Notes under the pieces: model-generated
The model's input: the letters and a program-made list of their open reading frames with translations, nothing else
Database searches by the model: none
Told to the model about the DNA's origin: nothing
Made by a program: the position numbers and the translations under genes
Source: Chryseosolibacter histidinae
GTDB lineage: Bacteria > Bacteroidota > Bacteroidia > Cytophagales > Cyclobacteriaceae
NCBI RefSeq assembly: GCF_018598225.1
Contig: NZ_JAHESF010000037.1
Coordinates: forward strand, 1 to 64,000
Length of the DNA stretch: 64,000 bases
Reading direction: 5' to 3'
Shown here: positions 30,892 through 39,819 of the stretch, piece after piece
Layout: each line of letters opens with the position of its first letter
Position numbering within the stretch: the first letter of the stretch is position 1

Positions 30892-33570
30892 TTATTCATG
30901 ACGCATAGACACGGATGGGTTTGTGCGAGCCGCCCGCAGTGATTCAAATCCAACCGTGAAAACGGTAACGAATAAAATGAGCAGGCATGCCCAAAGCAGG
31001 TACCAGCCACCGATCTCGGCTTTGTAGACGAATGCTTCCATCCAGGAATGTACGGCTACAGCGGCGAGCGGAATACCGATGAAAAATGCAATGAGCGCGA
31101 GCCTTACATAACGTGAGGTAAGCATCAGCAGGATCTGCAACGTTGACGCACCCATCACTTTGCGGATGCCGATCTCTTTGGTTTTTTGTTCTGCCGTAAA
31201 AGAGGCAAGTCCAAACAGTCCGAGGCATGCAATGATCATGGCCATGCCGCCCAGGTAGTTGAACAGCTTCGCCATCTGCCGTTCGGTTTGATAGAGTCTT
31301 CCGAACTCTTCATCCATGAACCAGTACTGGAAGGGTGTTGACGGATAAACCTGCTTCCATACGTTTTGCAGATGATCAAGCGTTTCAGGGAATTCATCAC
31401 CCGCCAGCATCACGTACATCATCTCAGCGGAGCGCCACTGGCCACCGATCGCAATGGGTGAAATGGCCTTTCGCACCGAGGCATAATTGAAGTCTTTGAC
31501 CACACCGATCACGTTGTACTTCATGGTGACGGGCTTCGGTATTCCCTGCACTTCTATGTAATACGTACCTTCTGCCTGAAGCCCGAGGGCCTTTTCCGCT
31601 GTAACGCCAAGGTCTTTCACGGCCGTTTCATTGAGGATGATGGCCAAGGTATCTGATGGATTGTTCACAGAAAAATTTCTTCCAGCAACAAACTCGAGCC
31701 GGAACATTGAAGGAAAATCGAAATCAACATCGAGACGGTCCCAGTTGCGCTGCGTTTCATCAAGCTCGCGGAATTGAAAAGCCCTGCCCATGAAGCCGAA
31801 GTTCTCGCGCCGTGGCAGGTGTGGACCTGTTGAAATTTCTTTAACGCGGGGATCCTGTTGGGCGATCTGTTTGAAGCCGGCGATCTTTTGGCGGGCCACC
31901 GCGTCGCCCAGGCGTACCGTGACGATCTGGTCTTTGTACCGGCTCAACTTGGTGTGATCGATAAAAGCAAGCTGGTGATGGATGACGTACGTTCCGGTGA
32001 TGAACAAAAGGGTGATGCTGATCTGAACAACGACCAGGGCTTTCCTGAAATTTTCAGGCGCACGCCCAACCGTAAATGTGCCTTTCAGCGCTTCCATGGG
32101 CCTGAATGATGACAGATAAAGTGCAGGGTAACATCCCGCCAGGGTACCCACCGTAACGAACGCTGTCAACAGCAGATACACGGTTTTGGTTTGCAGCAGG
32201 TGTGCGAGGCTGAAGTCTTTTAACGTGAGCGCGTTGAAGTAAGGCAGTAGTATCACCAGCAGTGTGATGGCGATGATCAGTGCGATACCGGTCATGAGCA
32301 ACGATTCACCCAGGAACTGCATCACGAGCATTCCCCTGCCGGCACCCAATGTTTTGCGTAAGCCTACTTCTTTCGATCTTGAAATGGAACGGGCCGTGGC
32401 AAGGTTCATATAGTTGATACAGGCCATGCCCAGGATCAGCAAGGCAATGGACCCAAAGATGTAAAGGTGTACCTTATCACCGGGTGCGTCCAGCTCGAAC
32501 ATGAATCCCTCCGTAAAATGGACATCCCGTAACGGTATGAGTATGGGATGCATGACCTTGGCGAACTCACCCAGGTTCCGGTTGAAGATCTCTTGCAGTG
32601 CTTGCGATACTTTGGCAGGATCCGTGCCGGGTTCCAGGGTGACAAAGGAGTAGGAGAACGAATCCATCCACGAGTTGACGCGATCTTCATTGTTTCTTTT
32701 CCAGAGTGGATCCAGCGCCACACTGCTGGCAATGAAGTCAGGTTTGAAGTGTGTGTTGGACGGGGCACGTTTCATCACCGCACCCACGATGAGTTGAAAT
32801 TCCATACCATCGCGCATATAGATGATCGGTTGACCCACGGGATCATCGGCACCAAAATATTTATGGGCAATGGTTTCGTTGATGATCACATGCTTCGGAT
32901 CAGACAGGATCGTTTTTACATCGCCCCCAGTGATCAATGGAAGCGAAAAAATATCGGTAAAGTTGGGATCAACCCAGAAGAACTGCTGTTCTACGAACAC
33001 GTGATTTGGATCGCTGGTCCTGACGTTTCCCGGATAACCGAACCGTGAGAACCGGGTTACAGCTTTGATCCCGGGCATGGATTCTTTGAGCTTGATACAC
33101 CAGAGCCCCGCGGCCCGGGCATCCCTGCCTTCTTTTCCGTCGAACCCCTTGAACGAATAGCTGATGCGATATACGTGGTCTGCATCGGGATGGAACGAGT
33201 CATAGGTGGCTTCATCGATGAGGTACAAGGCGATCAGCAGAAAGCCCGTGAGACTGATGGCCAGCCCGGAGAGGTTGAGGATCGATGACGACTTGCTGCG
33301 AAGCATATTGCGGAAGGCGATGATAAAAAAGTGACTGAGCCTGTCGCGGTATGGAAGCGATGGGGGAGAAGGTTTCCTGGGTTCTGACCGTCTTGGGTTG
33401 ATGGAATGCAGCACATCCGTCCAGTAATATAATTTTGCCCTGAACGGCCCGACAGTTTCAACACGCTCCCGGAACAATTCATAGAGGTCGCCTTCAACCT
33501 CTTCCACGAGCTCGGCATGGCAGAACCATTGTAATATTTTTGTTGCGAAGTAGGGCGGATGGTATTTCAT
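30892..33570 (-). CDS. FtsX-type permease with N-terminal prefix domain
   Basis: 892 residues when started at 33570 (MKYHPPYFATKILQWFCHAELVEEVEGDLYELF). The first 60 residues are a 'permease prefix domain 2' ending near YYWTDVLHSINPRR. The FtsX layout follows: helix near 75-95, a periplasmic domain, MACINYMNLATARSISRSKEVGLRKTLGAGR, a second periplasmic domain and a C-terminal block with MIIACLGLFGLASFTAEQKTKEIGIRKVMGAS. A PadR gene lies directly upstream on the same strand, separated by a short repeat with an 18-bp palindrome. The gene converges with the first permease (10 bp between stops). No ATPase is present. Confidence 0.92.
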   Translation of the reverse strand: MKYHPPYFATKILQWFCHAELVEEVEGDLYELFRERVETVGPFRAKLYYWTDVLHSINPRRSEPRKPSPPSLPYRDRLSHFFIIAFRNMLRSKSSSILNLSGLAISLTGFLLIALYLIDEATYDSFHPDADHVYRISYSFKGFDGKEGRDARAAGLWCIKLKESMPGIKAVTRFSRFGYPGNVRTSDPNHVFVEQQFFWVDPNFTDIFSLPLITGGDVKTILSDPKHVIINETIAHKYFGADDPVGQPIIYMRDGMEFQLIVGAVMKRAPSNTHFKPDFIASSVALDPLWKRNNEDRVNSWMDSFSYSFVTLEPGTDPAKVSQALQEIFNRNLGEFAKVMHPILIPLRDVHFTEGFMFELDAPGDKVHLYIFGSIALLILGMACINYMNLATARSISRSKEVGLRKTLGAGRGMLVMQFLGESLLMTGIALIIAITLLVILLPYFNALTLKDFSLAHLLQTKTVYLLLTAFVTVGTLAGCYPALYLSSFRPMEALKGTFTVGRAPENFRKALVVVQISITLLFITGTYVIHHQLAFIDHTKLSRYKDQIVTVRLGDAVARQKIAGFKQIAQQDPRVKEISTGPHLPRRENFGFMGRAFQFRELDETQRNWDRLDVDFDFPSMFRLEFVAGRNFSVNNPSDTLAIILNETAVKDLGVTAEKALGLQAEGTYYIEVQGIPKPVTMKYNVIGVVKDFNYASVRKAISPIAIGGQWRSAEMMYVMLAGDEFPETLDHLQNVWKQVYPSTPFQYWFMDEEFGRLYQTERQMAKLFNYLGGMAMIIACLGLFGLASFTAEQKTKEIGIRKVMGASTLQILLMLTSRYVRLALIAFFIGIPLAAVAVHSWMEAFVYKAEIGGWYLLWACLLILFVTVFTVGFESLRAARTNPSVSMRHE

Positions 33571-33575
33571 AAAAC

Positions 33576-33616
33576 AGACATGAGATTTGAGATATGAGTC
33601 CCGATAGCTATCGGGA
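33576..33616. repeat. Heptad units and an 18-bp palindrome between padR and permease
   Basis: AGACATG, AGATTTG, AGATATG, AGTCCCG follow with 7-bp spacing at 33576-33603. They run into TCCCGATAGCTATCGGGA (33599-33616), a perfect palindrome. I have the impression this palindrome is frequent in Cytophagales intergenic DNA, but cannot check. It sits in the 68-bp gap inside the padR-permease unit and could be an operator, an RNA hairpin or a mobile palindrome. Confidence 0.6.
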
Positions 33617-33638
33617 TGAGACCCGTTACACCTGACAG

Positions 33639-33971
33639 TTAGCTGCGCTGAAGTAAAATTTTGGGAAGCTGTGCCCACATCTGCTTGCGGATGGCCTGCG
33701 CTTCGCGTAAAGCGTTCATGCCAGACGAGGTGAGCGTAAACAACCGCTTCCGTTTTCCGCCTCGCACTTCTTCCGCTTCACCAAACTTGGACGTGAGATA
33801 TCCCTTCGCCTCGAGGCGGTGCAGTGCGGTGTGCACAGCGCCGATATTCACATTACGCCCGGTCTGGTTTTCAATTTCCTGGCGGATGCTTACACCATAC
33901 GCCCTTCCATGAAGGATGCCGGCAGCAAGCAAAACGATCTCCTCGAATTCTCCCAGATAAGTTCCTTTCAT
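33639..33971 (-). CDS. PadR-family regulator (minus-strand unit)
   Basis: A 110-residue winged-helix protein: MKGTYLGEFEEIVLLAAGILHGRAYGVSIRQEIENQTGRNVNIGAVHTALHRLEAKGYL, with a wing near EVRGGKRKRLFTLTSSG and a C-terminal dimerisation helix. The first residues and AYGVSI are typical of the Bacteroidota PadR group linked to permeases. It is the first gene of a two-gene unit with the downstream permease and is divergent from a second PadR-permease unit starting at 34206. The 234-bp gap between them is AT-rich next to this start (TATATTATTTATAAATGTAT near 33992), a likely operator. Confidence 0.92.
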   Translation of the reverse strand: MKGTYLGEFEEIVLLAAGILHGRAYGVSIRQEIENQTGRNVNIGAVHTALHRLEAKGYLTSKFGEAEEVRGGKRKRLFTLTSSGMNALREAQAIRKQMWAQLPKILLQRS

Positions 33972-34205
33972 AAACGGAGTGGTGAAGTAATATATTATTT
34001 ATAAATGTATATATTATAATTCACATCTGCAATGCCAGTATGCCGCAGATGAGCGAGAGGTTGAACCCCACACCGGCACCGGACAAAGTTGTCCGCCAAT
34101 GAACATTTGAGCCAACCGATCGAAATGTGAAACTTCATTTTAAGCTGTGCAGGACGCATTTTTCAATCATGGCAGGCTATTTGTTCGACAAAATCAAATG
34201 ATATT
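33972..34205. promoter_or_regulatory. Divergent control region between the two PadR units
   Basis: The left third is very AT-rich with ATATATTAT repeated about 19 bp apart (33990-34019), suiting a PadR operator for the minus-strand unit. Near the right end TTTGTTCGACAAA (34181-34193) has symmetric arms TTTGT/ACAAA and lies 13 bp before the plus-strand padR start. No full TAnnTTTG box is found in either direction. Confidence 0.45.
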
Positions 34206-34541
34206 ATGAGACGTACCTCCTTAGGTGAGCTGGAAGAGCTGGTGTTGCTGATCATCGGTGTGATCAAGGACGATGCCTATGGCGTGAACATCACCCAGGC
34301 GCTTGAAAGGGAAACCGGCCGCACCGTTGATTTCAGTACCGTTCACACCACGTTGAAACGCCTTGAAGAAAAAGGATTTCTGAGGTCGGTAATGTCCGGC
34401 GCTACCGCAGAACGGGGTGGCCGGCGAAAACGGATCTTCTCCATTACCGCCTATGGTTACAAGGCCCTGCGCGAGAGCCAGGAGATCCGCATGCGCCTGT
34501 GGTCGTTGATCCCGTTGAAATTCAAACCCAGCGGCGTATGA
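34206..34541 (+). CDS. PadR-family regulator (plus-strand unit)
   Basis: A 111-residue winged-helix protein closely similar in layout to its divergent neighbour: MRRTSLGELEELVLLIIGVIKDDAYGVNITQALERETGRTVDFSTVHTTLKRLEEKGFL, wing at AERGGRRKRIFSITAYG. The stop codon overlaps the permease start by 4 bp (ATGA at 34538-34541), so regulator and permease are translationally coupled. The two PadR proteins differ enough (about half identical by eye) to have separate operators or ligands. The role is probably repression of its own unit. Confidence 0.93.
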   Translation: MRRTSLGELEELVLLIIGVIKDDAYGVNITQALERETGRTVDFSTVHTTLKRLEEKGFLRSVMSGATAERGGRRKRIFSITAYGYKALRESQEIRMRLWSLIPLKFKPSGV

Positions 34542-37168
34542 AACATGAGAGAGATCTGTATGCTCCGCCAAAGTGGGCGCAGTCTTTACTGCGGTGGCGG
34601 TGCCCGAAGGAAAGCCTGGAAGAAGTGGAGGGCGATCTTCAGGAGCTTTACCTGTACTGGGTCGATACCGTAGGTGTGGCAGAGGCCCGTAAACGTTATG
34701 TGCTGAACGCCATCCGCCTTCAGAGGCCTTTCCATTCAAAGAATTCCCGCACTTCATCCATCAATCATAAAGACATGTTCCAGCATTACATCATGGTAGC
34801 GTTCCGAAACCTCGTGCGCAGCCGATCATTTTCACTCATCAATATATCAGGGCTCGCTTTTGGCCTGGCGTGCAGCCTGCTGATCTTTCTCTGGGCACGC
34901 GATGAGCAAAGTGTAGATCGTTTTCACACAAACAACAAGTTATTGTATCGCGTGTACCTGCGGCAGGTCTATGACGGACAAGCGCATGCCGATTATCATA
35001 CACCGGCCCCGCTACCCGCAGAGCTGAAGAAGATGATCCCGGAAATAGAATATGCCACCGGTTTTGTCAAATTCTTCCGGCTTAGCTTACAGGACGATAT
35101 TTATGAAAGCTTCAGCGTAGATGATAAAGTTTATAAGCTGAAAGGCAGTCGTGCAGAAGAGGACTTCTTCAGTATGTTCAGTTACAAGCTCCTGTACGGT
35201 ACACCGCAAACAGCATTGAGTCGCCCGGAGAGTCTCTGCATGTCTCGCAAGATGGCGGAGCTTTTCTTTGGCAGCGTGGAGGCAGCTGTTGGGAAGACGG
35301 TGCGCTTTGATGGCAGGACCGATGTGACGGTGACCGCTGTTTTTGAAAACCTTCCTCCGCAGGCGTCAGACCAGTTCGATTACCTGATGAACTGGGATGC
35401 GTGGGTGGCGGAAAATCCGTTCAAACAAAGCTGGGGGCATTTCGGTACGTTGTCATTCATCCAGCTCCGACCCGACGCCGATCCGGTGAAAGTGGAAGAG
35501 AAGATCAAAGATTTTCTGAAAACATACCTCAAGGGCATGTCTGATAACCTCAGGCTTGAGCTGGGCCTGCAGCCTTTCGGCGATCAGTACCTGTATGGTG
35601 ATTTTGAGAATGGCCTGCCTGCGGGTGGGCGCATTCTCTATGTGAACCTGTTCATGGGCGTCGGCATTTTTATCCTGCTGATTGCCTGTATCAACTTTAT
35701 GAACCTGGCCACAGCACGCTCTGTGAAGCGCGCAAAAGAAGTAGGTGTACGCAAGGTGGTGGGCTCGTCGCGGCTTCACCTGATCTACCAGTTTATCGGT
35801 GAGGCTATGCTGCTCACATTGATGGCGGTGTTACTTTCATTGGCGCTGGCCGCCCTGAGCCTGCCCGCGTTCAATGATCTGACTGCGAAGCAAATGGCCA
35901 TCCCTCTGCGGGAACCCTTGTTTTACCTTTTCATGCTGGGGCTGGTGTTGCTGACGGGATTTATTGCCGGCAGCTACCCGGCGTTGTTCCTTTCATCGCT
36001 GCAACCGGTAAAAGTGTTGAAGGGCCACTTTCGTTTCAGCTTCAGCGCGGCGGCATTCAGAAAAGGCCTGGTGGTGTTTCAATTCGTGCTGTCGATGCTG
36101 CTGTTGATCTCCACGCTTGTGGTTACGCGCCAGACGAATTATCTCCAGTATAAAAACCTTGGCTATGACCGTGAGAATGTGTTGTACATTCCTATTGAAG
36201 GAAACCTGATCACGAAGTATGCGCTGTTCAGGGAAGAAGCTTCCAAAATACCTGGCATCAAGATGGTGGACCGCAGCAGCCAGTTCCCCCATGCCATGTC
36301 GTTCAGGGTAGACGCTGTGCAATGGCCGGGCCGGGACCCGAACAAGGTGATCAACTTTGCAGTGTCTTCAGTAGGATATGATTTTGTAAAACTGATGAAC
36401 CTCGACATTGTGAACGGGCGTGATGTTGACAGGTATAACAGGACCGATTCCGTGGGCTTCCTGGTCAACGAAGAGGCTGTGCGGCAGATGGGTGTGAAAG
36501 ATCCCATCGGAATGGAGATCAGCGTCTTCGGGAAACAAGGCCGCATCGTTGGCGTGCTGAAAGATTATCACACCAACACCCTGCATCAGGCCATCGATCC
36601 CGTGGTGCTGGATGTAAAGGAGTTCCTGAATTTCGGAACCGTACTGGTTCGCACGGAGAAAGGCAAATTAAAAGAAGCGCTGGCGGGCCTCGAAAAAGTA
36701 TACAAGCAGATGAATCCCGGTCACGCGTTCAACTTTACGTTCATGGATGAGCAATACGGTAAACTGTATAAAAGTGAGCAGGTGGCGAGCAAGCTTTCAT
36801 ATGTGTTCACGTTGCTCGCCATTGTTATTTCATGCCTGGGATTGTTGGGACTCTCCATGTTTGCCGCCGAGCAGTGGAAAAAAGAGATCGGCATCCGCAA
36901 GATCCTCGGCGCTACGCTGCGTCACATCATGGCAAGGTTCTCCGGAGATTTTGTAAGACTGGTGTTGCTTTCCATTGTCATTGCAGTGCCCCCTGCGTGG
37001 CTGGCTATGAACCAGTGGCTTCAGAACTTTGCTTACCGCATCGACCTGGCGTGGTGGATCTTTGTGCTCGCAGGCATCATTGCCCTGGTTGTTTCCTTGC
37101 TGACGGTAAGCACGCAGGCGGTGAAGGCGGCGCTGGAAAATCCCGTGAAGAACCTGAGAAGTGAATAG
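34538..37168 (+). CDS. FtsX-type permease with N-terminal prefix domain, coupled to PadR
   Basis: 876 residues, started at the ATG that overlaps the padR stop. The prefix domain (MKHERDLYAPPKWAQSLLRWRCPKESLEEVEGDLQELYLYWVDTVG) is homologous to that of the minus-strand permease. The FtsX architecture follows: helix near 95-115, a periplasmic domain, LIACINFMNLATARSVKRAKEVGVRKVVGSSR, a second periplasmic domain, and a final block with IVISCLGLLGLSMFAAEQWKKEIGIRKILGAT. No ATPase is adjacent, so it must use one encoded elsewhere or work otherwise. Its transcript should end at the strong hairpin at 37184-37226, shared with the convergent TonB receptor gene. Confidence 0.92.
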   Translation: MKHERDLYAPPKWAQSLLRWRCPKESLEEVEGDLQELYLYWVDTVGVAEARKRYVLNAIRLQRPFHSKNSRTSSINHKDMFQHYIMVAFRNLVRSRSFSLINISGLAFGLACSLLIFLWARDEQSVDRFHTNNKLLYRVYLRQVYDGQAHADYHTPAPLPAELKKMIPEIEYATGFVKFFRLSLQDDIYESFSVDDKVYKLKGSRAEEDFFSMFSYKLLYGTPQTALSRPESLCMSRKMAELFFGSVEAAVGKTVRFDGRTDVTVTAVFENLPPQASDQFDYLMNWDAWVAENPFKQSWGHFGTLSFIQLRPDADPVKVEEKIKDFLKTYLKGMSDNLRLELGLQPFGDQYLYGDFENGLPAGGRILYVNLFMGVGIFILLIACINFMNLATARSVKRAKEVGVRKVVGSSRLHLIYQFIGEAMLLTLMAVLLSLALAALSLPAFNDLTAKQMAIPLREPLFYLFMLGLVLLTGFIAGSYPALFLSSLQPVKVLKGHFRFSFSAAAFRKGLVVFQFVLSMLLLISTLVVTRQTNYLQYKNLGYDRENVLYIPIEGNLITKYALFREEASKIPGIKMVDRSSQFPHAMSFRVDAVQWPGRDPNKVINFAVSSVGYDFVKLMNLDIVNGRDVDRYNRTDSVGFLVNEEAVRQMGVKDPIGMEISVFGKQGRIVGVLKDYHTNTLHQAIDPVVLDVKEFLNFGTVLVRTEKGKLKEALAGLEKVYKQMNPGHAFNFTFMDEQYGKLYKSEQVASKLSYVFTLLAIVISCLGLLGLSMFAAEQWKKEIGIRKILGATLRHIMARFSGDFVRLVLLSIVIAVPPAWLAMNQWLQNFAYRIDLAWWIFVLAGIIALVVSLLTVSTQAVKAALENPVKNLRSE

Positions 37169-37183
37169 TTTGTTTATCAAAGC

Positions 37184-37226
37184 AACGGGCGCAAAGCGAT
37201 CAGAGCCTTGCGCCCGTTTTTTATTT
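37184..37226 (+). terminator. Rho-independent terminator after the permease
   Basis: AACGGGCGCAA (37184-37194) pairs with TTGCGCCCGTT (37208-37218) around a 13-nt loop, followed by TTTTTATTTTT. A hairpin of 11 perfect pairs between two convergent genes. Confidence 0.88.
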
Positions 37227-37233
37227 TTAGCGA

Positions 37234-39783
37234 TCAGAAAGTATAACGCAGGGTGACGCCGTATGTTCTCGGATCTCCCAGCACACCGGCATAGTGCCCG
37301 GCATTGCCAGCAGCGGGCAGGAGTTGTTCAAAATAGTCCTTATCCGCCAGGTTCCGGCCCCAGAAAAAGAATGATACCCCCTCCGTTGCGCGGAAGCCCA
37401 CCCGCGCGTTGAGCAGCGCATAGCCTTCAATGTTCAGGTATTGCGAAGGCGAAGGACTCGATGAGAAGGAAGAGCGGTAGTAGCTATCGATGGCCAGGAA
37501 AAGCTTGGCATCGCGGCCGGAGACCTTCAGCGGGTTGGAGAGGAGCTCGCCACCAAGAGAGCCGGCCCATTCGGAGATGCCGGGAAGGTCGCCTCCTGAA
37601 ATGTCTTTGAACGCATTGGTCGCGCCGGTTTCTTCCAGCGGTACCGGTGCATTGGTGAATGAAACGTATTCGCCATCGGTATACGCAACAGCGCCGTAGA
37701 TGGAAAGATTTCTGCCGATCCTGGTGCTTCCGTCAAGCTCGATGCCGAGCACCCTGACCTCTTCGGCGTTGGCTAGATAACCACGGTTCACACCCACCTC
37801 GGCCGTCTGCACTTGAGTCTGGTAGTCGGTAACGTTGGTATGATGGAGCACGAGGTTCAGGGTTGAGCGCTGGTTCGGTGTGGTCTTCACACCTATTTCG
37901 AAGTGTTGCACATATTCGGGTTTGATCTGCGCCAAGTTGGTCATCACTTCACCGTTGCTGGTGGGAAGACCGCCCAGGTTCACACCCACGGGCTTGTAGC
38001 TGGTAGAGAAAGTGGCGAAGGTGTTGACACTTTTCACCGGTTTGTAAGCCACCGTGAGCTGGCCCGATACGTTCGATTCGTTCACGTCAGCTGTAAAGGC
38101 CTGGTCGGTATACACAACACGTTTCAGCGCGATGAGGGCCGGATCGTCAGTTTGCAAACCACCATAGGTCTGGCGGTCGTAGTCCACTTCCTTGCGATCG
38201 TAGTTGTACCTCAGGCCGGGCAATACGTGCAGCCGGTCCGTGATGGCCCAGTCTGCCTGCGCAAAAACGGCGGCGCCTAATGTTTTGAGATTCGATCTTG
38301 TTTTGATGCCATAGCCATCAAGCAAACCAGGCGTCTGCCACAGGTTGCTGGTGGAGTTTTGTGAAAAGCGCCATTGTGCCGAGCCTGATTCTTCAATGTG
38401 CACGGGATCGGTGTTGAGGTCCTGGCCGATCACGAAGACCCCGATCACACCACTGAGGCGTGAAGAGATATCTCCCGCGTAACGGATCTCCTGCGTCCAT
38501 TGCTCATGCGTGGAGGTGGCTTGCGACAGGGAGAGCACCGGCAGCCCGGTAAAGTCACGGTCGTTCGAGGGATCCCAGTTCCAGTAACGCCATGCCGTGG
38601 TAGAGGTCAGTGTTCCGGACCCGATCTTGGCGTCGATATTGAGCGATACGCCACCGAGGTCGTTGCCCGATCTCCAGGGTGTGTCGTGGTCTATCCAGCG
38701 ATCGAAAGGATTACGGCTGGCCGGACTGTAGTTGAGGTCTGCGATGATCTGCTCGAACTGGCGGTATGCAGGGCGTTGTGTGGTAACGACGCCGGCCAGC
38801 ACCTGCGCATAGCCATCGGGATGCTGACGTGTGTTGTCGCCTGTCAGGGTGATCCGCAGGTTGTTCGAGGGCGCGTACAGTAACTGCGCCCTGAAGCCGA
38901 GGTTATTGAGATCGTTCACATGCTTTTGTGTGGTCACATTGTACAGCAGGCCATTGCGCTGTGTGCCGGAGAAAGATACACGTGCGGCAAGGGTCTTGCT
39001 CAACGGACCAGTGATGGAGCTTTTGGCCTGGATGTAGCCGTAGTTGCCATAGCTCACCTCGAAATTCACACCCGGTGTAAAGCTGGGCGCACGGGTAGTG
39101 ACGTTGAAGGCGCCCGCGGTAGTGTTTTTACCGAAGAGTGTTCCCTGTGGTCCGCGCAGCACTTCCACCTGCTCGATGTCAATGAAGTCAAGCGTTGTTG
39201 CGGCAGGACGCGCATAGTATACACCATCTACATAAAATCCTACTCCGGGATCGATGCCGTCATTGGTGAGCCCGAAAGTGGAGCCCAGTCCACGGATGTT
39301 AAGCGTGGTATTGCGGGGGTTGGATGAATAGAGCTGTACTGTGGGAACCAGTTCCTTGACACGGTTCACATTGAAGGCACCCGCGTCTTCAACGAGGTCG
39401 CCACTGATCACCGAGATGGGAATGGGTACCTCTTGCACCGTCTCGCTTCTGCGCCTGGCGGTAACCACTACTTCAGAGAGCAGGTTATCGTCAACGAGTG
39501 TGACCTCCAGGGGTTCTTCAGGCAGCTCGAACACCTGAATATCTTTCTGGCCAAACCCGGGTGAGTTGATCCTGATGGAGAATGGAAAGTCCTTAGGCGA
39601 GGCAAAGCTGAACTGGCCGCTGGCATCCGTCACAGCGTAAATGTTGGTGCCTTTCACGATCACCGTTGCGCCAACAATGGGCGCGTCATTATTATCCCTG
39701 ACCACGCCCGCCACATTATTCTGTGCCAGCGCGGCGTTGGCCCACAGCAGCAGTGAGAGGAAAAAAAGGTAAAAAGATTTCAT
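37234..39783 (-). CDS. TonB-dependent outer-membrane receptor
   Basis: An 849-residue receptor. Signal peptide (MKSFYLFFLSLLLWANAALAQ), then a CarboxypepD-reg-like domain at about 25-100 (VAGVVRDNNDAPIVGATVIVKGTN), the plug at about 110-235 with LLSEVVVTARRRSETVQEVPIPISVI and GPQGTLFGKNTTAGAFNV, and a 22-strand barrel ending in YGVTLRYTF with the terminal Phe needed for assembly. The plug resembles siderophore, cobalamin or catechol-type receptors more than SusC. It follows a periplasmic binding-protein gene by 36 bp and both are served by a promoter at 40841-40870, so they form one operon; the substrate is unknown. Confidence 0.93.
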   Translation of the reverse strand: MKSFYLFFLSLLLWANAALAQNNVAGVVRDNNDAPIVGATVIVKGTNIYAVTDASGQFSFASPKDFPFSIRINSPGFGQKDIQVFELPEEPLEVTLVDDNLLSEVVVTARRRSETVQEVPIPISVISGDLVEDAGAFNVNRVKELVPTVQLYSSNPRNTTLNIRGLGSTFGLTNDGIDPGVGFYVDGVYYARPAATTLDFIDIEQVEVLRGPQGTLFGKNTTAGAFNVTTRAPSFTPGVNFEVSYGNYGYIQAKSSITGPLSKTLAARVSFSGTQRNGLLYNVTTQKHVNDLNNLGFRAQLLYAPSNNLRITLTGDNTRQHPDGYAQVLAGVVTTQRPAYRQFEQIIADLNYSPASRNPFDRWIDHDTPWRSGNDLGGVSLNIDAKIGSGTLTSTTAWRYWNWDPSNDRDFTGLPVLSLSQATSTHEQWTQEIRYAGDISSRLSGVIGVFVIGQDLNTDPVHIEESGSAQWRFSQNSTSNLWQTPGLLDGYGIKTRSNLKTLGAAVFAQADWAITDRLHVLPGLRYNYDRKEVDYDRQTYGGLQTDDPALIALKRVVYTDQAFTADVNESNVSGQLTVAYKPVKSVNTFATFSTSYKPVGVNLGGLPTSNGEVMTNLAQIKPEYVQHFEIGVKTTPNQRSTLNLVLHHTNVTDYQTQVQTAEVGVNRGYLANAEEVRVLGIELDGSTRIGRNLSIYGAVAYTDGEYVSFTNAPVPLEETGATNAFKDISGGDLPGISEWAGSLGGELLSNPLKVSGRDAKLFLAIDSYYRSSFSSSPSPSQYLNIEGYALLNARVGFRATEGVSFFFWGRNLADKDYFEQLLPAAGNAGHYAGVLGDPRTYGVTLRYTF

Positions 39784-39819
39784 ACGATTTAAGGGGTTAA
39801 GGTTATGCGTTTGGTTAAG

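Noticed and set aside
33571-33678. Longer start of the minus-strand permease
   Set aside because: The extension covers the heptad units and overlaps the padR stop; the prefix domain begins at the ATG at 33570.
38500-38883. Plus-strand frames inside the TonB receptor gene
   Set aside because: They are antisense shadows of a gene whose product is unambiguous.
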